From Rugalucina vietnamica (lineage: Eukaryota; Mollusca; Bivalvia; Lucinida; Lucinidae): a stretch of DNA of 64,000 bases. Below are positions 10,276 through 20,449 of the stretch, in pieces. The stretch is from assembly GCA_964017185.1 (NCBI GenBank), contig OZ024879.1:22695456-22759455 (forward strand), given 5' to 3'. The notes under the pieces are model-generated. The model did no database searches and was not told the origin of the DNA. It saw nothing but the letters and a program-made list of their open reading frames with translations. Within the stretch, counting starts at the first letter, position 1. The number at the start of each line of letters is the position of its first letter. A program made the position numbers and the translations under genes.

Positions 10276-11411
10276 TGTTTATGGTGAAAACTGGTGATGG
10301 AGAAACTGCTACAGAACATGTCTTCTCAGACGATTCAGATGACAACACACCATCCAAAGAAATACGTTGGAAACCAGTTCATAACACATTAAAGGTGGAC
10401 ATGCATGATTTGAAACATTCACTAGCTGAGAAACAAGTCAAGCGCAAGAAATATTTATGCATGGTTTGTAATGAAAAATTTCTAAATAAAGGTAACCTTA
10501 AAAGGCACATAGAAAATCAGCACAAAGAAACACCAGTGGAACAGGATGGCAATGGACATGAATCTGGCAATGACACTGACAAAGAACAAGATGCTGACAG
10601 TGATACTACATGCAGTTATGAACAAGCTGACAACGAAACAAAGAAAACAAAACATGAACACTCAAGTATCAATGGTACTGAAGAAAGTAAACACAACCCT
10701 TTGGATGATGTACAGGAATCTGAAAAAGGTGTAAAGCATATTAAGCGAAGAGGCAAATATGAACCCAACAGAAGGTTTCCTTGCGAAGTATGTGGTCGTA
10801 TTTTCCTGTACAGGTCCAAGTATGTAACACACCTGGCAACACATTCCTCTGACAAGCCATATTTATGTACGGGGTGTGGTACATCCTTTAAAACAAAATC
10901 AGGCATGGACAGACATATGAGAAGCATTTGTTTCAAAACTGGTGAAAGTACGAGCGAAAAGAGAAACCCTAGTAAACTTGAATATCCTTGTAGTGAATGT
11001 GAGAAATGTTTCTGGAAAAAGTCTGATTTGGAGTCACATTTTAGGAAACATTCGGGTGAGCAGCCATTTCTTTGTGTTTACTGTGGCGCTCGCTATAAAC
11101 GTAATGCTACTTTGAAGGAGCATGTGGCAATGCACCATGAAAATGGCCCACCCAGGAGTTCTCTGAAACCAAAACTAAGCTGGAAGAAGAGAAATGCCCC
11201 CAAAGTCAGTTGCAATGAATGTGGCAAACTTTTTCACTATACATCAGAATTAACAACTCATATGAGAAAACACACAGGGCAGTGCCCATACCAGTGTCCC
11301 AAATGTGGGTTTTATTTTAAGCGTCATTCTTATCTAGTGAAAAGTCATATGAAAACATGTACTGGTAAGGGTAAGAGGAGTTACAGAGACATAAAACCTA
11401 TTCTGAGATAA
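10276..11411 (+). CDS. Terminal exon encoding seven zinc fingers (exon Z2)
   Basis: An acceptor, TTTTCTAATTGCAG, ends at 10275 and the exon enters with TG completing a split codon (phase 1), the same phase as Z1. An ATG at 10203 is open in frame, but the first 24 codons then overlap the pyrimidine tract, so splicing is the better start. In the 402-residue numbering from that ATG: acidic stretch 41-60, finger 86-107, acidic/charged linker 112-180, fingers 194-214, 222-243 (ends in Cys, C2HC), 263-283, 291-311, 337-357 and 365-386 (C2HC with one extra residue). The charged linker DKEQDADSD is low in complexity. The last half-finger, stop and 3' flank are duplicated in tandem. Predicted role: sequence-specific DNA binding in the nucleus. 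An independent single-exon gene is the alternative. Confidence 0.85.
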
Positions 11412-11603
11412 GGGGTCACAGGGTCGTTGATGTTTGTTGCCCAGCCCCTTTGCTGTGGGTTTTATTTTAAGCGTCATTCTTATCTAGTGAAAAGTCATAT
11501 GAAAACATGTACTGGTAAGGGTAAGAGGAGTTACAGAGACATAAAACCTATTCTGAGATAAGGGGTCACAGGGTCGTTGATGTTTGTTGCCCAGCCCCTT
11601 TGC
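11304..11603 (+). repeat. Perfect 150-bp tandem duplication of the Z2 3' end
   Basis: TGTGGGTTTTATTTTAAGCG through CAGCCCCTTTGCT occurs at 11304-11453 and again at 11454-11603 with no difference seen. The unit holds the second half of finger seven, the basic tail, TGA-type end (ATTCTGAGATAA) and 3' flank. Copy two lies outside the frame's stop and is not translated with the exon. Perfect identity suggests a recent event or an assembly duplication. Confidence 0.9.
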
Positions 11604-11819
11604 TTATGATAAGGCAGTAAAATATGTTTAACCTGTTCCTACATGTAGATCCACAGCAAATTACTGCTTGGCTTCTTGTAATTACTTTTGTTTCATGTGT
11701 CAAATACACTGCATTACTTAATTGTTTCATTTGTAAAATTGTACTCATATAAATTTTCAACCCCTTATTTTTAAAAAAAAACCAACAACATTTGTATGTC
11801 AGAGCTTCTTACTATATTA

Positions 11820-12097
11820 TCATCAGAAAAAATATTTCCGTGTAATATGTATCTATTATACCCCACTTTTATATAGCAAAACTGGGGTATTTAGGGGTAT
11901 ACATTTTTCTTATTTTTACTTCAAAACATAGTTTATGGGTACTCGTTAGAACCGCCTCCGCGAGGCGATCCTAACGTGTACCCACAATTTATGTTTTGAG
12001 CAAATATACGAAAAATATCAAAAATTTTCTAATGAAAATATTTGCATTTTACAGCTCAGGAAAAATCTCTGTTTTTACACGGCGTGTTTTGGTAATG
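11820..12097 (+). mobile_element. MITE-A, near full length
   Basis: It runs from CATCAGAAAAAATATTTCCG through TATACCCCACTTTTATATAG, GGGGTAT and the palindrome (arms AACATAGTTTATGGGTAC and inverse, loop GAACCGCCTCCGCGAGGCG) to GGCGTGTTTTGGTAATG. This is MITE-A in its plus orientation. Confidence 0.8.
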
Positions 12098-12290
12098 TGT
12101 GATATGACTTGAGTGTAATAAAGTTTTTGCTCTCACTTCATGCGTAGTCATTTAATGTCCAAATCAAATATTCTTAAATCATCTTGAGCAGAACGACAAC
12201 TTCCTCAACCCATGTCATGAATAAATGCAGACCCAGCAGCAAACATAAACATGTCTGCTTAATGTATATACCATTATACCCCACATTTAT

Positions 12291-13200
12291 GTTATAGTAC
12301 AACTGGAGTATACTTATTATACCCCTGGCATTTATGGCGACGGGTATATAGCTTTCGCTTTTCCGTCCGTCTGTTCGTATGTTAGTTAGTTTCTTCGTTC
12401 GTAATTCCAGAACTTTCGTGGAATTTACATCAAAGTTTTTATTAAAGTTTCTCTACAGGTGTATATCTCGTGAACCAATGGTCAGAAACCATTCATATTT
12501 GGACCATAGGTACCTTATAGGATTTGCTTTGTTTCCATGAGTTCGGATCCCAGGGCCTATGCCCGGGGGTAGGGCTGGAGGTCAAAATCTAGGTCACCTT
12601 TAAAATATGCTATTAACAATTTTAATGTTTCTTCTCTAAGTCCATATCTTAAAAAACAATCATAGGGATGTATTCTTATTTAGTTCCTAGACACTATATA
12701 GGGTTTGCATTCGATGCTTGGTACCATCTCCAGGGGTGGGGCTAGAGGTCAAAATCTAGGACTTATTTATAATATGATAAATATACCATAATAAATTTTC
12801 TGTAAGTCTATTTTCTTGACATCCACAAAGTCTTGTCAGAAAGCATTTATACTTAGACCATAGGTACCATGTAAGGTTCAGACACTAAGGTCCATGTGCG
12901 GGGGGTCGGGCTAGAGGTCAAAATCTAGAACTTCTTTAAAAATTGTATTTTCTGTACTTTTCATTACCATCATGTTTAGAAATGATTTGTACATGCACCA
13001 AAGGGACTCTATAAGGTTTGCCTTGTTCCTACTGACATTAGACTTTAGGGTCGGTGCCCAGGGTGGGGCTAGAGGTCAAGACCTAGGACATCTTATTTTT
13101 ATTTTTTTAATATTATTGAAGAATGACATTCTACTTTACATCTAGGACCGAGGACCTGACCCTAAATGTCAGCGATCAAGTCCTAGATTGAGTATACAAG
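12291..13200. repeat. Minisatellite element, ~165-bp units (family shared with 32.7-33.4 kb)
   Basis: GGGGCTAGAGGTCAAAATCT-type anchors lie near 12570, 12737, 12907 and 13068, each preceded by ACCATAGGTACC or a variant. The left edge holds CATTTATGGCGACGGGTATA and a CCGTCCGTCTG run. The reverse complement of the unit (CTCTAGCCCCACCCC) is the unit at 32.7-33.4 kb. Confidence 0.7.
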
Positions 13201-13429
13201 TCAGCTCTGTATACTGTTCTAAAATAGATCTGTCATTCTACTACACTCCCCCCACCTTCCCATGGTTTTAGACAGTGCTTTTTGCAAATACAAATTTATA
13301 TTTATAAGATGTACTTGTTGAGGGCGCTCTCTTTCATCAGGAATTGAGGTTCAGTGAGCATGTCTGGATTGGAGGGTGGTGGGATAACGGGTGGGGGCGT
13401 TGGAGGGAGCTACCAGCCGGGGGGTATAC

Positions 13430-13527
13430 ATTGTACGTGCCTCCCAAGGCACTTTTTCTAGTTTTTCTTATTTGGATCTATACTATACTATGTGTACTAA
13501 CTGTGTACCAGCAATTAATGTTTTGAA

Positions 13528-13561
<34 letters not shown>

Positions 13562-13626
13562 AAGAAACTGAACATTTTCAGGGTTTTTCTTACAACTTTA
13601 AAACATGGGCATGTTTTCGTAATGGG
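13430..13626 (+). mobile_element. MITE-A fragment with poly-A expansion
   Basis: It keeps ATGTTTTGAAC, a poly-A run (13529-13559) where other copies have AAAAATA, and the terminus GGGCATGTTTTCGTAATG. The 5' half is replaced by unrelated DNA. Confidence 0.6.
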
Positions 13627-13743
13627 TTCCAAAGCTACATGTATGGCCTCTTTATGTTTTAGGCTGATGCTCTACCACTGAGCTTCCACACTGCTGTGAG
13701 AATATTTTAACACATATTGAACACTTTGACTGCATGTTCAGCA

Positions 13744-13938
13744 CATTAGGAAAGCATGTCCATGTAATGAATACCCTCTCATACCCCACTTTCATATGGT
13801 AAAACTAAAACTAAGGTGAGCAGGGGTATACCGTTTTTTCTTATTCTTGCATTTGAAGGATTTAATCAAGCTGAACATGCAGTCAAAGTGATATAAATTA
13901 TATCAAATGTTCATTACGAAAACTTGCCCATGCATTAT
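13744..13938 (+). mobile_element. MITE-A fragment
   Basis: It starts CATTAGGAAAGCATGTCCAT and TACCCCACTTTCATATGG; an end-type sequence CATTACGAAAACTTGCCCAT follows at 13905. The central palindrome is absent. Confidence 0.6.
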
Positions 13939-13953
13939 ACATTTTACTTTTTT

Positions 13954-14420
13954 GAAAAATTGTTGACTGGGACGTTAAGCCTCAATACAAACAAAAAGGC
14001 CTTTTGCTGACATTTGTATCTTAATGGTGTCTGTTTATTTTATGCCCTGGGATTTAGACTGATCACCGTTTTCTGGTATGTTTTATTAAAGAGCTAGGAA
14101 ACTTCTGCTAGAACCAGAAAAGTCGTATTTATCACAACAGACAAGGGCAAAGATATTATTAAATGAAGTTAAAAGAGGTTTTTGGGGAGCGCGGAGCGAC
14201 GGACTGAATCGAGAGGTCCTGGGTTCGATCTCTACTGGCGTCACCCTCTTGTGTCGTTGAGCAAGATACATTAACTCCCTACAGTACTGGTTAAAGCCAG
14301 GAAGCGTTGGCTCTGTCCCGACATGACTGAAAAATTGTTGACTGGGAAGATAAGCCTCAATTCAAACAAAAAGGCCTTTTGCTGATATTTGTATCTTAAT
14401 GGTGTCTGTTTATTATATCC
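13954..14420. repeat. SINE tail and flank repeated 376 bp apart
   Basis: GAAAAATTGTTGACTGGGA through GGTGTCTGTTTATT is present at 13954-14042 and 14330-14418 with few differences. The intervening DNA includes a SINE head, so a SINE plus flank was duplicated, with only the tail kept in the first copy. Confidence 0.75.
14180..14372 (+). mobile_element. tRNA-derived SINE
   Basis: GAATCGAGAGGTCCTGGGTT and CGATCTC form the anticodon-arm/B-box part, followed by TTGAGCAAGATACATTAACT, CAGGAAGCGTTGGCTC and the tail TTGACTGGGAAGATAAGCC. The A box is degraded. Confidence 0.7.
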
Positions 14421-14576
14421 GTCTGCCTCTGTTTTGCATGTAATCTTTGTTTTTGGAAATGCTAGCTACCTTGTTGGGAAAAAGCTCACCAGGTTAGTTT
14501 ATAGGATACTCATCCATTAAAGATCATTTTAACGCACCGGCTTATAGCAGGGTGTGATATAGGAGTCCAAACTTTT

Positions 14577-14855
14577 GTCCATCCGTTCGTCTGTAAGTTG
14601 GTCCATCAACGTTTACGTCGAATTGTGGTTTTCTATACATCAGTGATACCTGCGAGTGTGAAATTTTCTCGACATACCCTTCAAGCAGGCACCTTGACCT
14701 GGTGCCCTTGACCTATATTTTATGTTTCATTGACTGTTAATTTTTACGTTGAAGTTTGGGTTTCTTTGCATCAGTAATAGCTGAGAGTGTATAGTAATTG
14801 TCCTTGACATACTCTTCAAACATGCACATTGACCCATTGCCCTTGACCTAGCGTT
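14577..14855. repeat. ~165-bp minisatellite, left part
   Basis: Units carry TTTACGTTGAAGTTTGG, TTTCTTTGCATCAGTAATAG, GACATACTCTTCAAACATGC and TTGACCCATTGCCCTTGACC. The same units resume at 16600-17215, so the insertion 14856-16598 splits one array. Confidence 0.75.
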
Positions 14856-15650
14856 CAACCCCTTAAAGTCGATACACCCCTAAAGTCGATACCATATTTG
14901 TTTTGTTCCTTGTCACGTTGGAACATCACCTTTCGTCATGGGAATTTTTTTACTGTCAAAGTATTTTCACTCACAACTCAAAATGAAAGAAAATCTGCTT
15001 CACACAGGTTAAGTTCCATGTCAAAAACTTATTCCCATGCATATTTTAAGTATTTGCACTATTGCCTTTTTTGTCCCAGGCTTAACATTTATTTTTTCAG
15101 AAATAAACAACAGGAAGATTTTGATCTCTGTACGTCTGCTGTTGTTTACATTTCAGCCATGACAGTCTCGCATAACATGTGAAACAAATTAGGCATTTGA
15201 CGAAAAATATGTTTTTATCGGTGTTGTGCTGCTTATTGGTATGGGGGAGAATTTTGGATCTAGAAAAGTTAATTTCCACTCATTTCTATCCGGCTGAGGC
15301 TATCCGCACGACGGTCGTGCCGATAAGCGGCGTTATCCGCACGACGGTCGTGCCGATAAGCGGCGTAATCGGCCCGACCGTCGTGCGGATAGCCAATGCT
15401 ACAGGTATTGGCTATCGGCACGACGGGAGTATAAGATTTTCTAACAAGCTCATTAAATAAATTAATTATGTGTTAAGCTATTGAAATACATTCGAAATAA
15501 TTAATAATTTTGTTAATTATGAATACGAAAACTAGTTTGATTTGATTAATCCAGCTGAAGTAAACCTGAGATAAAGATAAATCTGTATATGTCTCTGTGT
15601 AAACTGAATCACAGTAGATTTCTAACAGCGGAGAAAAATATAGATCTAAT

Positions 15651-15682
<32 letters not shown>

Positions 15683-16598
15683 TGTTACTGAAATGTTTCC
15701 ATACCCCATTAATAAAAATTAAAGGTTGTTCATTCTTTTGGATTATTTTATTACTTAAGTTACGATAATTACTTTCTCATTTACGCATACGCATGAGTGA
15801 TTTTTACAGGTAAATTCACAGGTAAACCAATTTCAGCAAAATAACAATTTTGTCAATTAAAAAGTAAAAAATCCTGCATGTGTAATATTCTGTTCCAGTT
15901 TTGAAGCCAGTGTAATATATTTATCAAGTTAAAATGTATACATTTCTAAACGTTTTTAACATTTGGATATCGATTTCCCTGTCGTGCGGATAACGCCGCT
16001 TATCGGCACGACGGTCGTGCCGATAAGCGGCGTTATCGGCACGACCGTCGTGCGCATAGCCAGTGTCTTTCTATCCACCCCAAAATAGAAAGCTAAATCC
16101 AACCAAATAAATGGCATTGTTGTGATAATTGAGAGAAGTGACTTAGTGTTTATAGCTTGATATCACACCACTTGCAGCTATTCTTTTTAACTGTGCTCAT
16201 CTTCAAGAGGAACAGACACAATACAAAGGCATGCTACTTTTGCATGAATAATTTCCCTCATTCATTCTTGAAGCAGTTTTTATTTGTTTTATTGTGATAC
16301 GGTGCTTCTTAAGTTTCACCTAAACATTTTAAACTAAAAACATTTTCCTTGGCTTCTATAGGATGGGTGATCTCCTGAGGTATCCACTTTAGGGGTCTAG
16401 CAAGTCGCCATTTTGAATTTGGGGTCATCCAGAAAAAAGCTGGTATTGAGGTGTCTTATGTGATTGTTTCAAGTTTATTTATGGACAATAATTGCCTAGG
16501 AGTTGATCTACTTTGGTGAGTGTGGTTTGGGTTTTTTATCATTTGATTTTCATTTTTATAAGAAATAACTTCTTATGGTATCGACTTATGGGGGTTCA
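14856..16598. mobile_element. 1.74-kb TIR insertion splitting the minisatellite
   Basis: The left end CAACCCCTTAAAGTCGATAC (with the box repeated as CCCCTAAAGTCGATACCATA) pairs with the right end, reverse complement GAACCCCCATAAGTCGATAC. Flanks on both sides are minisatellite units (CCTTGACCTA / ATATATTTCACGGTC). It contains the foldback element at 15292-16067. Short open frames inside have no recognisable domains. Confidence 0.6.
15292..16067. mobile_element. GC-rich foldback element with 9-bp direct repeats
   Basis: Both ends consist of GCACGACGGTCGTGCC and GATAAGCGGCGTTATC words, themselves palindromic, repeated two to three times and inverted between ends, around an AT-rich ~560-bp core. 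TTTCTATCC lies at 15283-15291 and again at 16068-16076. Nine-base duplications fit foldback- or Mutator-type insertion. There is no transposase frame. A poly-T run lies at 15653-15676. Confidence 0.75.
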
Positions 16599-16599
16599 A

Positions 16600-17215
16600 G
16601 GATATATTTCACGGTCAATTGACTTTGTTAATTTTTACGTTGAAGTTTGTTTTTCTTTGCATCTGTGATAGCTGAGGGTGTGAAACCTTGCATAGTAATT
16701 GTCCATGACATACTCTTCAAGCACGCACCTTGACCCAGTGCCCTGGGTCAAGGTTCGTGCTTGAAGAGTATGTCAAGGGTCCCCTTGACCTATATTTCAC
16801 GGTCCATTGACTTTGTTACTTATTAAGTAGAAAGTTTTGTTTTCTCTGCATCAGTGACAGCTGGAGTGTGAAACATTGAATAGTAACTGTCCTTGACATC
16901 CCTTCAAGCTTGCACCTTGACCCAGTGCCTTTGGTCTACATTTCACGGTCCACTGAATTTGTGTACTCGAAGCTTGGTTTTCTCTACATCAGTGATAGCT
17001 GCGAGTGTGAAACCTTGACATACGCTTAAAGCACGCACCGTGACCCAGTGCTCTTGACCTATATTTCATGGTTCACTGGCTTTGTTAATTTTACGTCAAA
17101 GTTTGGTTTTCTCTATACAATAGCTGCAAATGTAAAACCTTCCATAGTTATTGTCCTTGACATACCCTTAAAGCACGCTTCTTGACCTTATTTTTCAAGT
17201 TTACAGCTGAAACAA
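16600..17215. repeat. ~165-bp minisatellite, right part
   Basis: Four to five units with TTTTACGTTGAAGTTTG, TGATAGCTGAGGGTGTGAAA, CTTCAAGCACGCACCTTGAC and CCTTGACCTATATTTCACGG. An inverted pair, GACATACTCTTCAAGCACG and its reverse complement, lies at 16708-16726 and 16753-16771. Confidence 0.75.
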
Positions 17216-17359
17216 ATCTGTTTGTATTGCATTGGGCAAGCTTTTGTGAATGGAAAGGAAACTTGGCATGTAGCGTACTAAAATGTGTAAATATAAATCA
17301 TTACGCTGTGATGACTGGCCTGCACAAATGATAATTAACGCCAAATCAGGTTGTCTATA

Positions 17360-17515
17360 TCAGCGCCTTTCTTTTTCGCTACACGGATAGTACAATTCCT
17401 CCTCTACTCATACCCAAAATTTCAAGATTCTAGCTTTCTTCTTAGGCCGGTTTGTGTTGGACCTAGCGGAAATCCCGAAGACCGGTTTCCTGATCTTTGC
17501 CTACTTGTACTTTTT
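17360..17515. mobile_element. Half MITE-B joined to a retroelement 3' end
   Basis: 17360-17487 carries CGCTACACGGATAGTACAAT, AAAATTTCAAGATTCTAGC and GGCCGGTTTGTGTTGGAC, the right half of MITE-B. It is followed at once by TTCCTGATCTTTGCCTACTT, the extreme 3' end of the retroelement seen at 28895, 49535 and 55215. Confidence 0.65.
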
Positions 17516-17578
17516 CATACTGAAACACATTTTTTCTCGGAGACAGCTATGCCAGTTCCTGGATGTTCCCGTTGTCAT

Positions 17579-17813
17579 TTGAGCCGCGACGCCAGAAAAC
17601 CGATCTTCGGGGTTTCCGACCAGCTCCAACACAAACCGACCTGCACTGTCTCATAAATAGGATAGAAGCTTGAAATTTTGTATTTAAATAGAAGGAGGAT
17701 TGTACTATCCATGTAGCGAAAACAAAGACGCTGATCAGCTGTGCAGTAACTGCTCAGCTGATCTGCGCCTTTGTTTTCGCATAGGCAAAAATCCGGTTAT
17801 TCGTGACGCGGCT
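17579..17813 (+). mobile_element. MITE-B, complete, 25 bp before exon Z3
   Basis: The left end TGAGCCGCGACGCCAGAAAA pairs with the right end TTCGTGACGCGGCTCA. The centre is AGCGAAAACAAAGACGCTGA plus its inverse TCTGCGCCTTTGTTTTCGC, around GCTGTGCAGTAACTGCTCAGC. The right end leaves only 25 bp before the exon Z3 boundary, so the Z3 branch point probably lies in the MITE or at its edge. Confidence 0.8.
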
Positions 17814-17838
17814 CATTTTCACATTACTATCTTTTCAG

Positions 17839-18050
17839 GTGCTAAGACAAGCATCACTTATGGCGGAAAAGCTAGAAGACCAGTCTGTGACGTATGTGGT
17901 CTTGTATGCCAGTCTCCAGCCGGATACCAGATTCATCAGCGAGTCCATACGGGAGAGAAACCTTACAGTTGTGAGATATGTGGAAAACGTTTTGCTCAGA
18001 AAAGCAGCGTCAAATCCCACATGGTTACTCATTTGAAAACAGTCATTTGA
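17839..18050 (+). CDS. Terminal exon encoding two C2H2 zinc fingers (exon Z3)
   Basis: The acceptor ACTATCTTTTCAG ends at 17838 and GT completes a split codon, phase 1 as in Z1, Z2 and Z4. An in-frame ATG at 17700 lies inside the MITE and is ignored. The exon has a basic linker of about 17 residues, then CDVCGLVC...HQRVH, HTGEKPYS, CEICGKRF...HMVTH, LKTVI and TGA. The first finger has Cys where the conserved Phe of the hydrophobic core is expected and Tyr for the conserved Leu, so its fold may be weak. The second finger is close to that of Z4 (ICG-x2-FAQK). The last 30 bases are repeated twice downstream. A DNA-binding isoform terminus is the likely role. Confidence 0.8.
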
Positions 18051-18118
18051 TGTGGTTACTCATTTGAAAACAGTCATTTAATATGTCGTAACTCATTTGA
18101 AAACAGTCATTTAATATG
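18028..18118 (+). repeat. Triplicated 3' end of exon Z3
   Basis: ACTCATTTGAAAACAGTCAT occurs three times (starting about 18027, 18058 and 18090). The first copy encodes THLKTVI and the stop; the others lie after the stop. Confidence 0.85.
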
Positions 18119-18151
18119 AGCTGCAACTAGCATGATAAAACCTGTGCATTA

Positions 18152-18430
18152 GAAAACTTGCCCTGGCATCACAGATACAGAGAATTTTTTCAGCATTAAA
18201 AATTAAATTTTCATTGGAAAAATTTGGTTTATTTTAATGTTTGCTCAAAACATAGATTGTGAGTACACCTTAGAACCGCCTCACCGAGGCACATTTTGAT
18301 AGTGTATCTTTACGAAAACATGTCCGTGAAAGGCATACCCCATTACACCCCATTTTCATGTACCAAAACTGGAGTGTGTGAGGGGTATACAGTATTCTGT
18401 TTTGAAGTGGGTACCCGTAAAGTTCTGTAT
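18152..18430 (-). mobile_element. MITE-A fragments
   Basis: Left part (18152-18300) in the minus orientation, with AAAACATAGATTGTGAGTAC and GAACCGCCTCACCGAGGC; then 18305-18400 starts a plus-orientation copy, ACGAAAACATGTCCGTGAAA and TACACCCCATTTTCATG. The junction is ragged. Confidence 0.6.
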
Positions 18431-18433
18431 TCC

Positions 18434-18682
18434 AGGTGACATTTTCATGTAATATATTCCTCCTTATACCCCACTTTTATATAACAAAACTGGGGTATGC
18501 AGGGGTATATTTATTTTTCTTATTTTTGAACCAAACCTTGGATTGTTGGGTACTCGTTAGAACCACCTCTATGAGCAAAATTGTAAAAAATATCATTTTT
18601 TTTTTTTTTTTCAAATGAAATTTTAAACTTTTTGGCTGAAAAAAATCTCTATATTTTGCATGGGCGTGTTCAAGTAATGTTA
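18434..18682 (+). mobile_element. MITE-A, near full length
   Basis: Runs from ATTTTCATGTAATATATTCC through TTATACCCCACTTTTATATA and GGGTACTCGTTAGAACCACC to GCATGGGCGTGTTCAAGTAATG-like end. The right half of the palindrome is deleted and a poly-T run fills 18596-18611. Confidence 0.7.
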
Positions 18683-18971
18683 ACATTATATCTTCACATT
18701 TTATTTTACCTATTTTAGATTGATCAGTCACACAAACATTTCAATTTTATAATTCTATTGATACAACACTATCAACTTCAAATACAACTTACTAACAGCA
18801 AGAAAGACAACATTTTTATTTGGAACAAAACAAAATTAACTTCAAGCAATCAAGGTCATCCATCGATCGAGCAATTTCAACAGGGTATGGGCTGAACCTT
18901 ATTTTGATAGAGCTAACCCACTTGTAAAATACACATAAAAGGCAATAACATATCATTCTAAAACTACAATA

Positions 18972-19240
18972 AGGAAGCACAGTGGTCTGGTGGTAGAGCA
19001 CCAGACTACGAATCGAGAGGTCCTGGGTTCGATCTCCACACGGTGCACTGTGTTGTGTGCTTGAGCAAGACACATAAACTCCCCAGAGTACTGGTTAATA
19101 CTCAGGAAGCGGTGGCTCCATCTTGACATGTCTGAAAAATTGTTGACTGGGATGTTAAACATCAATACCCAGGAAGTGGTGGCTCCATACCGATATGATA
19201 GAAAAATTGTTGACTGGGATGTTAAACGTCAATTCAAACA
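18972..19240 (+). mobile_element. tRNA-Arg-like SINE with duplicated tail
   Basis: GGTCTGGTGGTAGAGCACC (A box), ACTACGAATC (anticodon ACG, arginine-like) and GGTCCTGGGTTCGATCTCC (B box) form the head. The body TTGAGCAAGACACATAAACT and the tail TTGACTGGGATGTTAAAC follow. A second tail copy, with GGTGGCTCCATACCG, lies at 19166-19235. It ends in CAAACAAACAA. Confidence 0.8.
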
Positions 19241-19261
19241 AACAAGTAAAACTACAATAAA

Positions 19262-19472
19262 AATTGAGCATGTGCATGAGAAAACCAACATTATGGGTTC
19301 CTACCAGGTCTGACACAACCCTGGCTGTACAATCACTGAAATTTTGGATTTAAGTAGAAAAAGGATTCTAATATCTTTGAAGCGAAAACAAAGGCGCTGA
19401 TCAGCTTCGCGGAGCTGGTCTGCGCCTTTGTTTTCGCCTATGCAAATTGTTGGTTTTCCCATGCAGCGGCTC
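19262..19472 (+). mobile_element. MITE-B
   Basis: Ends TGAGCATGTGCATGAGAAAA and TTTTCCCATGCAGCGGCTCA, with a central AAGGCGCTGATCAGCTTCGC palindrome and TTTGTTTTCGCC. Confidence 0.8.
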
Positions 19473-19503
19473 ATTTATGTCCAGTGACTGTAGTTAGACA
19501 GCT

Positions 19504-19787
19504 GGGCCCAGTAACTCAAAGGCATCGTAAGTTCCCCTACTTACGACATACTTAAGATGACCACCTTAAAATTTACGCCTTGGCTATTCCAGTTACTCTC
19601 AGCTGTCGTAATTTTTGTCAGATGAAAGGTACTACTTCGTAAGATAAGACGACGCCAAAGTTAAGATGTTGTTAAGTTCTCATCGTAACTTAAGGTCCTT
19701 TTCAGTTATTCACCATAATCCCTAAGAGATACTTAAGTTGGTCGTAAAGTGATCTTAAGCTTAAGATGGCTTTTAGTTACCAACCCC
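19504..19787. mobile_element. 284-bp CTTAAG-rich MITE
   Basis: The left end GGGCCCAGTAACTCAAAGGC pairs with the right end, reverse complement GGGGTTGGTAACTAAAAGCC, over about 28 bp. The interior is packed with CTTAAG, CGTAAG and CTTACG words in both orientations. No target duplication is evident. Confidence 0.65.
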
Positions 19788-19894
19788 TGATCTGTATCAA
19801 AATGCGGATTTGCTTAAGACAGTTGATAAGAATAAATTTGAACAGTATGAATGAATGTGTTTCATTTGAGATTCCATATCCCAAACTTATGGTA

Positions 19895-19925
19895 TCAATA
19901 GTGCATCAGTCATTTGTATCCCAGG
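19895..19925. mobile_element. Terminal fragment of the 22890-23316 MITE family
   Basis: AGTGCATCAGTCATTTGTAT followed by CCCAGG matches the TIR TGCACCAGTCATTTGYATCC of the element at 22890. Confidence 0.45.
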
Positions 19926-20162
19926 TCCCTTGACCCAGACACTTTGAGCTACATGTCTCTGCATCACGACGTGTATTGTTGGTAGAGTAGTCTACATCAT
20001 GCACTTGGTTGCAAATATTAAAACAATTATAATACACGTACGAAGCAAATTCAAATATACAAATTGTAAACTAAAAATATGAACATTCAACGATAAAAAT
20101 ACTGCATGCACCCTACGCTAATTATGTACATGTATATGCAAACTATCGGGATTCACAGTTGA

Positions 20163-20372
20163 GGCGCGACGCGTGAAAACCGGTCTTGTGCCTATGCGAA
20201 AACAAAGGCGCTGACCAGCTGTGCAGTAACTGCACAGCTGATCAGCGCCTTTGTTTTTGCTTCTCAGATAGTACCATTTCTCTTCTTCTTAAATCAGAAA
20301 TTTCAAGCGTCTAGCCTATTTCTGTGATTGTACAGGACTTGGTTGGAAACCCTGATGACCGGTTTTCTCACG
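20163..20372 (+). mobile_element. MITE-B
   Basis: Ends TGAGGCGCGACGCGTGAAAA and TTTTCTCACGGCGCGGCTCA. The centre is AAAGGCGCTGACCAGCTGTG with TGCACAGCTGATCAGCGCC, followed by TCAGATAGTACCATTTC. Confidence 0.8.
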
Positions 20373-20449
20373 GCGCGGCTCAGTTTGTCTTGTTTCATGT
20401 CTAGCCTTATGAATAAGATCAGACAGCATAATTGAGACATCGCACAAGC

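Noticed and set aside
15179-15460. 93-codon frame with TTVVPISGVI repeats
   Set aside because: It is a translation of the GC-rich palindromic foldback end.
18972-19045. Functional tRNA-Arg gene
   Set aside because: SINE body and TTGACTGGGATG tail follow, and the 5' and 3' stem halves do not match.
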